Origin: Microcebus murinus
Lineage: Eukaryota; Chordata; Mammalia; Primates; Cheirogaleidae
Assembly (NCBI RefSeq): GCF_040939455.1
Contig: NC_134120.1
Span: 53,459,001 to 53,523,000 of the forward strand
DNA length: 64,000 nt
Direction: 5' to 3'
The position numbers and the translations under genes are program-made. The notes beneath the pieces are model-generated. The model did not search any database. It was not told the DNA's origin and was given only the letters and a program-made list of their open reading frames with translations. Shown one piece after another: positions 10,431-23,300 of the stretch (the first letter of the stretch is position 1; every line of letters begins with the position of its first letter).

Positions 10431-12059
10431 AGCTGTTCAGGTGCAGAGATGGAGGCTGCAGTGAGTTAGGGGCCAAGAACCAGAGAGGGCAGAGCGATCA
10501 TGGAGACCTCTTCTGAGGAATTAGATTAGGAAGAGGAGCACAGATGTAGGACATTTGCTCACAGGCAATGGGGAAAGGAGGTTTTTAAAAACATTTTTAA
10601 AAGATGAAATAGCCTTTTGGGCTATTTGCTGATTTATTTTACAATTATAAGTGAAGGAATTAAAGAAAAAGATTTAGAGCAATGCTTTTAAAGTTTCATC
10701 TTTGCTATTTTAAAATGTTTTCTGTTATGAACTCTGAAGAAATCTTGTAGAGGATGATGGATTTACATTGTCAGTTTCCTACACAAGTAAGCCCTTGTGA
10801 AGTAATTTTTTTGAAGCTAAAGCTTTGTTTTTCTCTCTTTGAGATAAGATAAACACACCCACCATTAATACCACATTTTGCCTTGTTATCTGAGCAGGGG
10901 GGTGGTTCCAGAGTATAATGTAGTGTTCATATGAGCCTGTAGTTTTTTACTCAGGGCCCTTAGGATAGCTCACTTTATGTGCCTTGTAAAAGCTAGAGTC
11001 CGTGCCTAGGAGCTGATTTTCCTCTTTAATTGAATATCACATTAAATTCTGAGTCCTTAGGGACTACTGGCCAGAAACATTTTCCCTAATACTGATTTGC
11101 TTTTCTGTTCTACACATCTATGTCCTGTTTTATTTAAAACAAATTTAAGTCTTTAATTAAGAAGGTTTTAAAGTCATGAGATTACAAAGTAATCTTGAAT
11201 CCAATCCTCTGGAATTTTAACCAAATCACCCAATATCTTTAAGCTCAAAATGTTCTTTCAGCTTTAAATTGAAACTGAATCCCACTGAGAAAATATTACC
11301 CAGTCTCATCAAAACCTGTGTTAATTTCTTTGTTTTTACCCTTCCTTTCTTAAAGAATCAATAAACTTGATTTTCTATAGCAGTCATTCTCAGCGTTAGT
11401 GACTGTGATAAGATACCCTTCTTCCCATTAACTTTGCTGTGATAACACATTTGTGTTCAGAATGACAGGGAGTTAACTAATATAAGGCTGACTGTCTAAT
11501 TTCACAATATGCCAGGGGATTAATTGGGGAGGGGGCTTGTTCCTGAGGATTAAAGAGTCCAGTTTGGAATTAGACTATTTCCCAGATAGATGGTTTCCTT
11601 AATACTGCCCTGTCTTCTTGAGGACAACCATATCTCCGAAGTGTAACGCATAGTGTGTAATGCTAACTATGGATGTCATGAAATTTGATTGTCAATGTAT
11701 CCTGTTCTGATCATCCTCATTCAAGTTAAACAATACCACAAGGTGCAGATGTATAGAAATACAATGCTCGTCTGTCAGTTTATAGTGAGAACTGTGATAT
11801 ATTAATAGCATTCTATGCTGGGCACATTGTACTCAAACTTAACTATCTAAGTGTGAAACCAAATTAGAAGATTGGCTGAGTATGGAATTAGCGCAAGGAG
11901 AGTTGCTTGGATGATGTCAATGGCCAGTTATCCTCAAACTGTTTGCCTAGTGTATTCATTTCACTGTAGTGACACACCTATGACAAGAACTGGACCATGG
12001 TGTTTTCTGAATCAGTGACTGTACTGTGTTTCTAGCAGTGCTCCACTAGATATTTTTAT
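10431..12059. other. Unassigned AT-rich DNA
   Basis: No gene, exon or repeat could be identified in this 1.6 kb. Open frames are very short. Confidence 0.45.
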
Positions 12060-12225
12060 ATGCAAAGAAATGATGTGATATGCCCATTTTATAGATGAGA
12101 AAAGTCAGGCTCAGAGATGTTGTGTAATTGGCCTAAGAGTTACACAGATAGTAAAGCCTGAACTAGAATTGGAGCTTGTGTTTAATTCCAAAGGCTGTGT
12201 TTCTATTCTTTGTGCTTCTCTGTTA
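12060..12225 (-). repeat. MIR SINE (antisense)
   Basis: The words 'cccattttatagatgagaaaagtcaggctcagagatgttgtgtaattggcctaagagttacacagatag' match reverse-complement MIR well. The ends are approximate. Confidence 0.75.
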
Positions 12226-13559
12226 AGATTTGGGGGGACTGCAGGTCTTTAACGATGCAAATCGTCTCTAAGGAACTTCTGTGCCTCAGCGGTTGGTGTC
12301 CTTACCATGAGCTGAGCTTCCTTACCACCTTGCTGAGATGCTGTATGTGTCTAGGTGGCTAAGGCTCCCTCAGCTGGCCACATTTGTTTTAATTGGAGAA
12401 ATGTAAAATTCCAGCCATCAGCGGTGACTGGAGTCTGGATAGACTGCATGTTACAGCTGATAAATGATCTAAGGCAAATGATCTGGATTTAGGGATGGTA
12501 TTTGGAATGAAATGATGAAGGAGAGTTATAATGTTCTCTCAGCAAAGCTATGTGCTATTTACTGTAGGAATTAATGTGCCTGATTAGTATATCTCTGAGA
12601 AGCTGTGAAAATGCCTAAAAAAATCCAGCAGTTGCCTCTCTGCCCTAAATAGTCTTATGTCAGCAATTAGCAGTAACAGTCTTTCATTAATCCATCAGAT
12701 TTCCGATGCTGCACATCCTAATGCAGGAGATAATAGAGAATCCTCAGGATTAGCCACTGGTGCATCACACTACAGTGTGTCATTACAGCAGTGGTGTTGA
12801 GAGCATGTTGAAGTAGAAAAACAGTGACACAATGATTCTTTGAGAGCTGCAATGTGTTCCTTTTCTTCATTCAATTCAGAGTGCCGTTTAAAACAGGGCA
12901 TGGCTAGGCGGCCCTCTGGGTATCATGAACTCTTAAACTCTTCGCAGGTGTGTGAGTGGGCTTTCTTGTTGTGTCAATGTGATGTTGCACATACAAGCGA
13001 TTCCAAGCGCCTCCTGGAAAGAACCATGCTGCTGCTAAATTCAGAGAGGTTCAGACTATACAGCCGTGGCTTGGTGAAATGGGCTCTTTCATGTATTCTG
13101 TGGTCTATTATGTTATCATGTTATCTATTTTTAGGAGCAGTCACCATGCTTTATTCTTCCTCGAATTCATCTTTGGATGGGTCCGTCAGTCACTTAGCAG
13201 ATACTTCACATTTGTTGTGGTTTCTTCACGTCCCCAAGTGCCTTTCCTTCCCCTTGTTCCTGGCAGGGAGCATTGCCTTCTATTCAGCTTCTATTCTATT
13301 AGCATTGTGGCAACTCTGCCCCCTCCTTTCACTCCTCATAGAATCCTTGTGGTGTTCCCTGTGAGTAGGCCGTGAGGTTGTTGGAGTTTGGCAGATCTCC
13401 TTGCAAATTGGACTTGTTTTCAGTATCATCCTGGCTGAGTGGCTGGGTGCTGCTCACCTGGAACCACTGACTACTCCTATCTTTCTTTCCTTCCAAATGC
13501 TCCTGCACCCTCCTCATCTCAGAAAACAATGCTTTTTATCTAGTTCTCAGGCCAAAAAA
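12226..13559. other. Repeat-poor stretch with the window's longest open frame
   Basis: The segment has no recognised repeat. It includes a 174-codon open frame at 12840-13364 (plus). Its translation is rich in Ser and Leu, shows no known domain and overlaps a second frame at 13079-13375. I see no convincing splice sites or conserved-protein look, so I do not call it a gene. The AT-rich part at 12450-12830 has several homeobox-like ATTA words, which is suggestive only. Confidence 0.35.
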
Positions 13560-14160
13560 CTTGGAGTCATCCTTGTTTCCTCTGTTTGTGTCACACCCAC
13601 ATTCAACCTGTTAGCATATCCTGTTGATTCTATCTTTAGAATATTCCCAACCACCTTCCCTGCCCTCACATGGCCTTTGCTGGCTTTGTTCTTCTCTGGG
13701 ATTACTGCATTACTAGCTGGCATTCCTGCTTTCAGCATTGCCCCTAATGGTCTACTCTACTAGTTTCAAAATATGGATCGGGTCACAAAACCTCCAGTGG
13801 CTTCCAGTTTTACTTGCCAAAATACAGAATCTTTGGCAAGACGCTCTAGGCTCTGTATGATCTGCTCCTGATGCTTTTCTGCACTCATCTGTAGCTCTTC
13901 CCTTTGTCCCTGCTCCCAGCCTGGCTGCTCCTCAGACACACATGCATGTGTCCTCCCTGGAGCACCTTCCTGCTGTCCGCCTGTCTAGAGGACTGTGCCC
14001 CCAGCATCCCTCAGGTCAAATGTCACCCCATATTAAAATACCTACCCTCATGGTATATATCAAAATGCTGTGGTTTTTGTTGTTGTCGGTTTTGTTTTAG
14101 TTGTCTGTATCCTTCATGAGAATGTTCACTCTGTAAAGACTGGCTCCCCCCATTTTATTT
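13560..14160 (+). repeat. L2 LINE, 3' region (sense)
   Basis: The order matches L2 ORF end and 3' UTR: 'cttggagtcatccttg', then 'ctccagtggcttccag', 'ctctaggctctgtatgatctgctcctg', 'cagacacacatgcatgtgtcctccctggagcaccttcctgctgt' and 'ctcaggtcaaatgtcacc'. L2 is an ancient CR1-like LINE. Open frames at 13401-13763 and 13904-14119 are relics or shadows of it. Confidence 0.8.
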
Positions 14161-14214
14161 ACTGGCATCTCCATCCCCTCTATCTCCCCTATCTCCTCTC
14201 TTCAATATGAGAAA

Positions 14215-14700
14215 TGCAGACCTATAAAATGAAGTTCAGACTCCTTATTATGGCATTTGGTTTTCTCTACAATGTCAGTTCTGTCTTTAGGCCATTATAG
14301 TTTGTACAATCATAGGAACCCTAGCTGTACCTAGTCACTGGCCCCAAGTATACCCTGGCTATGTCTTTGTTCCCAGGCTATGAACGTAGCACATGCTGAA
14401 AAGCTCTTTCCTCATTTTTGCTTATTAAAGATCTATTCCTTATTTTTAATGCCCAAATGGATTGCCATCCACAGAAAAACATCTTACAGTTCTTCCAATA
14501 AATATGTATCCCTCTTTCCTCTGAAATTTGCTACCACTTAAATAGCATTTATCACACTTTGCCTTTATAAGTTATTTGTGAACATCTTTCTCTTTTGTCA
14601 TCCTTATAAAATACTTGATGATGGATTTCTTTTCATTTCAACTCGATTGTTACATCCTTAGTTATCACCTTGTACACTGTGTTTACCCAACTTATTTACA
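14215..14700 (+). repeat. Second L2 LINE fragment (sense)
   Basis: A second L2-like tail follows: 'gaagttcagactccttattatggcattt', 'aaatagcatttatcacact', and 'tacttgatgatggatttcttt'. It repeats parts of the preceding L2, so it is a separate insertion or a tandem remnant. Confidence 0.6.
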
Positions 14701-15325
14701 AATAGAAATAGCTCTAAGTTCATATTTCAGATGATCTCAATTAGTATGGAAAGCTTTTATTATTTTCTATTATATGAATTATTTACATGAACAAGAAATA
14801 ACATGCATATGATAACAAATTAGAATGTGTTACTTTCATATTAAATGTTCCTAAGATAATAAACAATGAATTATTAATGTACCACAAGCATATATTTTAT
14901 TTCATTTTTTTACAATGTGAAAACAAAAATAAATTTGTCCTATTGAAAGCTCATAGGGTGTCTCCAGGTTTCTAGGGGGAAGTATTTTTACCTAGTTAGA
15001 GATCACTAGTTAAAAAGTAACCCCTCCCACAAAACAAAACAAAAACATACCTAAATTTGCATTGTGCTCTCTAAAATTATGCCATGTATTTGGAATGTGT
15101 ACTCCATATATGTTGGAGTTTAAAATATTTTTATAAAAGTACAGTAAAATAGAAAAAATGAACATGTGTTCATTGTTCATTGTTCAATCAACATTTATTT
15201 TATATTCCCACCTTTAAAATGCTTCTGATTGTAATGGCTAGGGAAATTTTATAATGTAGGGCCCAAATCACATTTCTTTCCTATCCTCCCACCAGATAAG
15301 TAGCACTTCATAATTTAATATATTA
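14701..15325. other. Unassigned AT-rich DNA
   Basis: No feature recognised. A short local repeat of the word TTCATTG occurs near 15170-15185. Confidence 0.45.
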
Positions 15326-15402
15326 ATGTTTTCTATAAAGTGCTTAGCACAGTACTGTATGCTTAATATATAGTTAGTGCTCAATAAATGTTTGCTTCCA
15401 TT
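15326..15402 (+). repeat. MIR 3' end (sense)
   Basis: 'gtgcttagcacagtactgtatgct' followed by 'agtgctcaataaatgtttgc' matches the 3' part of MIR. Confidence 0.7.
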
Positions 15403-18400
15403 ATTCAGAAAGTGACCTCCTCTGTTTCTTCTTGGCTTGTCTTTCATCATATATTGCCTTGTATTATTTTTATATATCTTTTCTAGTTAAGTGTACTATA
15501 ATATTGTAGAGAATTCTATATATTTTAAGGGATTAATAAATTATTTATCCACTGAATAAATAATGGACTTGTGAACATTCTTTTAAAATTTAAGAAGCTT
15601 TGAAGTTCTATAGTACTGAGCCCAAACATGGTGGAAACTTCTGAGTACAGACAAGTTAATGCCTTAAATGATCCCAGAAAAGCCACTGGAGACAGAAAGA
15701 ATCCCTGGGGAACTGCTAGAAGTCACATTTGCCTGTCTGCAGCTTCCTTGCTGAGGCAATTCTGCTAAATTAACAGGGGATGCATTACAGTGTTCAGAGT
15801 CCTCTAAGGCACCGTAAAACCCATAGAATGCCCACTTCAACTAAATTTGATAGAGTTACCCATTTGGTTAAGATTAGTTACTCAGTTTATTTATGGTAAA
15901 TGACTAATTTGGCTTCTATTTATTTGAGAAAGGTAGGAGGAGCCATGGAGAGAATGGGAGACTGCAGGACAGGCAACTGCTTCTGCTTTCTGACTGTGCA
16001 GTCACGTGGGAGCCTCTCAGAAAGCATCTGCTAGGGTGTTTCACATTGAAGGTGAGAGATGTCAATTTCTGAGAGCTGGAACCTTGCCTGTAATGTGTAC
16101 TTTTTAGTCTACTCATTAAAAATTGCAGTGATTGGAATCTAGTAGGCATTCAAGGACTACTTGGATGGATGGATGACAAACTGGAAGAGACAGTATTCCA
16201 GGTGGAAGACATAGTACTTTTTCGAGATGGCTCAATTCTAAGCCGTGCTTGGTCTCCCAAAGCTTGGTGTTTTGCCCAGAGGTTAAGCCATTTTCAGATC
16301 AATGAATGGAACTGACCATACATCATCATATCATTTGCTTCCAAGTAAAACCAATCTTCCTTGTCATGATTGCATTAATTCTATTCATTCTGACAATGGT
16401 TCAAATATACTGTGTATCTCAGAATTGTAAGGCCTTCTATTGAGCAATAAGTGGAACTAAAATATAAACAAGGTGGGCTTCCCTGAGAAGCTTGCAGCCT
16501 GACATGGGAGACAAAACCTGCTGATGTGACTGCCAGTACAGGACAGAAGAGGTGTCACATGCTGAGGGCCTTAAGAGGAGGGAAACGTTCTGTACAGTTT
16601 GGAGAAATCCAAAGGACTTCAGATAAGTTGCATTTTGAGCAAGACCATGAGGAGATCTTGAATTTAAAGAAGTGGACTGGGTTGGAGATTGAGAGTGAGG
16701 TCATTGAAGTAAGAGAAAGCAACAGGCATAGTAATTGGTAATTGTATGGTCATATTAATAAATTTATGTTAATTAAAAGTTTAATTAATTTGCACATGTA
16801 TATTTGTCTAAGTAAAATAATGTATTTTGTCAAATGTAAGATAAATTTGATTTTCCCCCTTTATCTCACTTTGGTACAGGAAGTATTTCACAATAAAGTT
16901 TTGCTTTGTTCTGGTTTTTTCCTACTGTTTCATTTCTTTTAAGCATTGGGATTCTTTGTAATTGAGATTAAAAAAGGAAATTATAATTTCATGTTGTTAG
17001 ACAGCATCCATAGTAGAAAGGGTAAATTCATTCGGTGACATATACTTACCTGCCTCTTACCTACTAGCACTGGAGTCACCTCATTCATTTGTTTGCTCAT
17101 TCAACACATATTTATTAGGGATCTACTGTGTGCTGACTACTGTCTAGTGTCTTTAAATTGTGTTTACATGCCTATGGCATAGTTTATATTCTTTTTCTTT
17201 CTATTAGTCTACTAAAATTTCTTTGGGGGATATAGTAGGTACTTACTATTCATCAAGTGAATGCATATTGAAAAATATCAGAAGGGAATTCAGGCACTGA
17301 TGAACAAGATGGACTTGTTGAAAGTGCCATTGTAGCTTTAGACTTGAGTACAAATATTAAGTACTATGTTTCATAGTGCTTCATTGGAACAGAATAATGC
17401 ATTTACTACTTTTGAAATTTTTCTGGTGCTTTGCATTAATTTAAGAAATAATTCCACAGATGAATCAGATCATAGAAAGAGGTCCAGAATAAAATATCTG
17501 ATGGAGAGATTATATGTATAAGAGGACACTTTTTTTGGTAGAAGTCAAAGATTAATAATTTTGACTTTATGTGATAAATCAAGTGTCATTTAAAATTTAT
17601 ATTTCTTAATATAGTATTTTGGTCCAGGGCTCAAGGTTTTGTCAGTAAAGAGAGTCAATGTATGAGTCTGATTAAGATTTCAAACTCTGTCATAAAAAGA
17701 ACCATCCATGTTTTTGCCTGCCCTGTGTTGTATAAATCTCTCAGTGGCTTATAATTTCTTAAACATAACTGATTCTAATGATATGTATTGAAAGCATCCA
17801 AGTTTTGCGTCTATGCTAGTCTTTTAAGGATTTTAAGTTCATTTTTAATGGTTGAGACTGTCATCTTCTGAGGCAAAATCATAAAGTACTATGTTATAGT
17901 ACTGTTATTTAAATTAGAATTACACTTTTAGTGCATTTGTTATTTGAGGATTATTAGGTTGATTCTTACGGTAATTTTAGATTTACTTACCAATATGCCA
18001 ATTAATAATTTTTACTCTTGATTCAGTAATTTGTGGTAGTCAGGAATGCAAGATGCATTTCTTATGGTCTTTTAAAAAATGATTTTTTTGATTGAATATT
18101 TGGTGTACTTCTAAATCTAATTAAATATTAAATTAAATATGATTATAGACTCTTTTCCTCACAGTGGAAAAGTTAGTCATCTTAAATAATGTTAACCATG
18201 TTTGTTTCTGGAGAGTAGTGTTTTACCTTACAAATTGTCTTCGTTTTGGGTGATATATTTAAACCAGGTATCTCACTTCCATCTTCAGCATTTTCTATGA
18301 TTTGATTGACTTGTACTATTCTACATGTTTTTACTTCCTGTATATGTCGAACAAGCAGATACTATCCATATATTGTAGAGCACGTGATTTCTTGCTTTGT

Positions 18401-18581
18401 TTTCATTGGCTCATTTCCAGTGAGCATATAAACTGTGTCTTTACATAAGTTTTCATTTCTAGTTAGAATATATCTGTGCTTAAAGATTTACTCAAAGAAG
18501 GCTACCACTCCTTAAGTAGGTTAGTAAAGTAGAAAGCAGCCTTGTAATTATGTTTTATTTTACTTGTTACTGATTCCAAGT
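15403..18581. other. Mostly unassigned AT-rich DNA
   Basis: Only a short ancient L2/MIR-type fragment is visible, at about 17080-17155 ('ttgctcattcaacacatatttattagggatctactgtgtgctg'). The segment near 16500-16740 has a faint repeat look but cannot be assigned. No coding feature is supported. Confidence 0.4.
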
Positions 18582-18816
18582 TGAGAAGATTGCTTGAGCT
18601 CAGGAGTTTGAGACCAGCAAGAGCAAGACCCCATCTCTACTAAAAATAGAAAAATTAGCTGGGCATTATGGTACAGGCCCGTAGTCCCAACTACTTGGGA
18701 GGCTGAGGCAAAAGGGTTACTTGAACCCAGGAGTTTGTGGTTGCAGTGAGCTATGATGATGCCACTGTACCTCTACCCAGGGTGACAGAGCAAGATTCTG
18801 TCTCAAAAAAAAAAAA
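18582..18816 (+). mobile_element. Alu SINE, 5'-truncated, strepsirrhine-like
   Basis: The element lacks roughly its first 50 bases and then continues as a dimeric Alu: 'gcttgagctcaggagtttgagaccag', the linker 'ctctactaaaaatagaaaaattagctggg', 'gtgagctatgatgatgccactgta' and an A12 tail. The 'gcaagagcaagaccccat' and 'aaatagaaaaatta' spellings fit strepsirrhine Alus. I found no clear target duplication. Confidence 0.85.
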
Positions 18817-19189
18817 GGTAGAATAAGAAAAATGATTGGCAATGACAGGTATTGACCGAGGAGGGGAAAATGAGGCTTAAAATGAGTTTGCTATATCTTA
18901 GAAGGTCAGTAAAAATATTATATACTTTATTATTCTGGTGATTAGCATTTGGGATATCTTTCCTGCACCAGTACAGATAGGCAGTTAGAATTTTCTGCAG
19001 AAAGAACCTTCCAGTGCTCAATTGAAAGAATCAATTCATTAAAAATACCTATGTCATTCCAAATTATCTGATAGTTATATAATTTGAAATAAATAATTAT
19101 ATGGAAGGAGCTTTAGAGATCATCTAATTGGGAGGCACTTTTGGGATAATGAGGTCCAAGGAAGTTTACTTTTTATAGTTCTTTGTGTA

Positions 19190-19500
19190 TCAGGATGCTT
19201 TTAGTTGCAAGTAACAGATTCCCCAATTGAAACTTGTTCGAATAAACTATTATTTATTTTTATATATTTATACGACTGGGAAGTCTAGAAATGGATTTGG
19301 AGTCAGGAATGCTGGGGCCAATTGCCATAGTTAGGGTTTTTTTTTCAGTGATAATGGAAATAAGTCCTGAGAGCATGTAACCATGATCTATTCAACACAG
19401 ATCGTTTCAGCTTTTCCCTACCCTTGACCCAGAGCTAACACCCTGTTTCAGGACCTGGCTGTGGGTCCTACTTGGACATACATACTCTAACCAACCCATG
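19190..19500. repeat. Ancient repeat, unnamed (gttgcaagtaacag type)
   Basis: 'cttttagttgcaagtaacagattccccaattgaaacttg' is a typical start of an old mammalian interspersed repeat. A related start, 'ggttctttggttgcaaaaagggaagatatttattgtaaagacattgggaagctcacag', occurs at 56490. I cannot name the family reliably. Confidence 0.4.
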
Positions 19501-19618
19501 TCTTCCTTCTCCAGAGACCTTTTCATCTCAGCCAGTAGATTTAATTTGTATTTTAATATTAAATATGTTCAGTAAGTATGTGTGTTTGTATGTGTGTGTA
19601 TTTAAATTTTTACATTTT

Positions 19619-19753
19619 GCCGGATGTGGTAGGTCACACCTGTAATCTCAGCTACTTGGGAGGCTGAGGCATGAAGAACACTTGAGCCCAGGGATTTGAG
19701 ACCAGCTTGGTCAACATAGTTAGACCCTGTCTCTAAAATTAAATAAATAAATA
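19619..19753 (+). mobile_element. Free Alu monomer (FLAM/FRAM-like)
   Basis: A single 7SL-derived arm, with 'gtaggtcacacctgtaatctcagctacttgggaggctgaggc', 'gagaccagcttggtcaacatagttagaccctgtctct' and an A-rich AAAT tail. No second arm follows, so this is a free monomer older than dimeric Alus, or an Alu truncated to one arm. Confidence 0.75.
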
Positions 19754-20194
19754 CATGTCACATATACTTTTTCCTCATTATTCTTAGTTGTTAAACATGT
19801 GGTCAGAAATAGCCATAAGATTAGGGACGAAAGAGAGGGGAAAATACTTAATCTAAAAACTGCATAATATATTGAGATATGATTGTTATCATGTAATAGC
19901 ATAAGGTTTAAATTCTCAATTAGAAGTGCACATTTTCCAGATAGTGATAACACAAATGTGTACACTTTAATCATACCTCATGTATAAAACCAGGGGCATG
20001 ACATGAGTCCTAAGAAGTAGGCAATTACCCAAAGTTGTACTTCTGTCTCTGATGGGTGACTGTAGTCACTAACCTTTCTTACAGGAATTGATATGATACT
20101 GAGAACATAGAGATTAATCAAAGGTAATTTTAAAATGGAAGACTTTTATTTATAGGTATTAATTTGTTATTATCAGAGACTAGGGCAGTAAAGA
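19754..20194. other. Unassigned DNA
   Basis: No gene or repeat recognised between the Alu monomer and the next MIR. Confidence 0.45.
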
Positions 20195-20365
20195 CTAAGG
20201 GAAAAATTTATTGAATATGTACTCTGAGTCTGGCGTTGTGGTTTAGGTACATTCCAATTAATCTTCTCTTTCACTGGTAAGGTGTGTACTATTGCAAATA
20301 CTGATTCACCTTATAGATGAGGAAACTGAGGTTCACAGAGGTTAAGTGAGTGATCTAAGGTGGAT
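20195..20365 (-). repeat. MIR SINE (antisense)
   Basis: 'tttattgaatatgtactctgagtctggcgttgtg', 'ccaattaatcttctctttcactgg' and 'cttatagatgaggaaactgaggttcacagaggttaagtgag' match reverse-complement MIR. Confidence 0.8.
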
Positions 20366-23300
20366 CCATGTTTGATCCTGTGCTCTTGGGTGCTCTGAGG
20401 GTTGTGGAGGACTTGACAGGACCACTGTCCACACATGGTTGTGAATGGAAGGGTAGGCATCTGACCTCTGAACCAACCTGTGTTCTGCCTGCACTCATGG
20501 CAGGTATTGTCCCAAATATCTCAGCATTGATAAAGCAAATAGCTATACTAGGTTATTGACTCATCGTTCTGTGAGGAAAAGAAAATTGAATATTTGTGTC
20601 TAAGAAGAATTGTACCAAAGTAGAGAGTGCCCTTAAATTGCATCAACTTTTGAAAAGTGTTTTAGGCAAGCGGAGTTTCCAGTTTTTTCTCAGGAAATGC
20701 TTTACTGCATCGTGCCTTGGGAGGAATGGAACATACATTAACCTCCTTCCAGAGAACTGTTTGTTCTCTTTTAGAGACAAGATTTGGTCTTAAAAGTTGG
20801 GCAGACTTCACATCTAATTCTTCTTACTGTCGTTACAATTTCCTACCCTAATCCTAAACCCCGTGGAGGTTTTATTACATTGGTTAGTGGCATTAGCCTG
20901 TCAACAGCTGGATGAGACAGAAGTTAGAAAATGGACTTTTTGAGGTCAGGAAGCTAAGCAACCAGAAGAACCAATTTGTCAACTTAAATCATCTTGGGAA
21001 TGGAAAAAATTATTCCATAATGTGGGAAATAAAAGACTACATCAAGCCTCTTTTTTGTGTGTTTTTCCCCCCTTCTTCTTTTTCCAGTTTGTATTTTCTC
21101 CTTCATTGCAGCTTCACATGTAGATTATAGAAAGTGTAAGTGTTGACTTTGTGAAAAGCTGTGGTGATGTTCATGTGGTCATTTGCTGTGTTTGCTTAAA
21201 TGTTTATTGTGAAGATTGCGAGTGGTTTTCACCCTTATGGCTTCATTACCTGTAGCCACATCAGCCTGAACATATTTAAAAGGCAAAGGGGCCTGAGACT
21301 TCAGCAATAGCCTTTACTTAAAAAAATTTCATCTTTGTATTATTTATCTTTTAATAATGGTATATTTATAACTTTTCCATATTTGGGGTGATAATATATG
21401 GAAGGGTTAACTTCACTTGCTGGTTTTATAAAACTTATTTCATAATATTTAGGAACATATTTAGTATTTTATAAAATGTAAATATAGTCTTATTCTTTTA
21501 AAACAGATATCGTTTATGCTCTATTACAAGAGCAAAGACATAAGATTCTTTTATAAGATGGTGGTGTTCATGATTAGAAACATATGTCCTCCCATGGGTA
21601 TTGGCTGGGCAATCTTTCAATTACTCTGTGCTTTGTTTTCCCCTAGTTTAAGACTTGATAAAATAAAATTCTGCATACAGACATGTAATAAAACCCATTA
21701 TTTGAAAAACTCTGTTTCTTAACAAGGCTAAAAGCTACATTGCTTTATTTTTAATGCGAATCCATGTTTTTCATTTTATTTTAATGGACTGTGAAATCCA
21801 AATTACTGGATTACTTTTCTTTAAATAGTGAGGCAAAGATGCAATTTAAAATCAACTGAGCTAATTTTTAGCAGCCCCCAAAAAAGTTAATTTTTATTCA
21901 GATTATCTTTTTCTTTCTTTTTGTTCATTTGTGTTTGTGCATATCATTGTAATTGGTGAATGGATAATCTGATTAATTTCAAAATATCATTCTATTAAAA
22001 CATTTGATATTGATGAAATCAAGTTTATAAAAAAGTTACAAGGAGAGAAAACGTGTGCTAACTGGGCAGCATATATTTAAATTTAATAGTTGTATAGGAA
22101 TGTTTTCTATTTTCAAACAAATTTCCTTGTATACTAGTATTATTATAATATTTTTCTCTTAAAAGTTACATATGAATTGAAATGCTATAGGTATAATATT
22201 TTATAATACTTGGGGTTTCTACTTACTAAAAGTGCTCTGAATTAATTCTTTTGCAAAATGAGAAATGTGTTTTCAAAATAAACAGCCTGTTATTTGTGTT
22301 TAGAATTTAAATTGTTATATACTGTATTACCTTTTCTTAAGGTGAAGGACACTTGTATTTATTTTGTTTTCAAATCAGAAAATATTTATGTACCTGTGGA
22401 AACGTTTTTAACTAACACACTCGACTAGTGTCTGCATTACTTCTGGAGAGCATGCTAATTGACGTGTCCACCATGCTAATAAGCACACTGGACGTTGTAT
22501 GTCTGCAAGAGTCAGTTGTACATGTTCTCAGCCTCGTTTATGCCAATTGTAGCTGTAATTTAATTTATAAAATTATCTTATCAAAATTAAATAAATGTGA
22601 GTAGAGGGATAGAAAGAGAGTTGTTCCATAAAAACTTAGATGAATTCTTTGGAAAGAACTAAAGGTGAGCTGTTTTAAAGAAAAAAAAGTGCTATTGCGC
22701 TAGGGTAAGTAAGCCAGCTGGAAAAAAAATTAGAAAAGAAGTAGAGGAAGCCTAAACTGGAAATCAGAGACAGCACAAATGGTTGAGGTTTATTTAAAAC
22801 AGACTGAGTTAGGAACTTTAATTAGCACACCTATACTCTGAGAAAAGGCCATGGCCATCCATGAGAAGATTAGAGAACGATCTACACTTACATCATTTAG
22901 GTTCAAAATAAATTATTATTTGTCAATTCTCATTTTGAAACATTATTTTTCCAATTAACTAAACAACTAATCATTCCTCTAGGTTGAACAAGAGACCTTC
23001 TACTCTAATGGTTATTACGAAATATTCAATATATGTTTACTTCATAGATTTCACTTAATATGTCTACATAAAATTTTGTAAGCTATTTCAAACAGGTATT
23101 TTCTGTCATATCAAAGTAGTTAAATAGAAAAATAATGTGTTTCTCCCTAAAACTCTACAAAAACTTGTATAATTAGACTTTGGAGTAGTTTTACAGTTTA
23201 ACTGAAACCCAGCAAATGATTAAATATTAAATAGTTTATTAAAATAAAAGCCAGATATTAATTATATAAAACTAATTTTAAATAACAAACCTCATTTGAC

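Noticed and set aside
12840..13364. 174-codon open frame as a gene
   Set aside because: No domain, no recognisable homolog, Ser/Leu-rich composition, a second overlapping frame over the same bases, and no clear splice or promoter context. A frame of this length can occur by chance in 64 kb.
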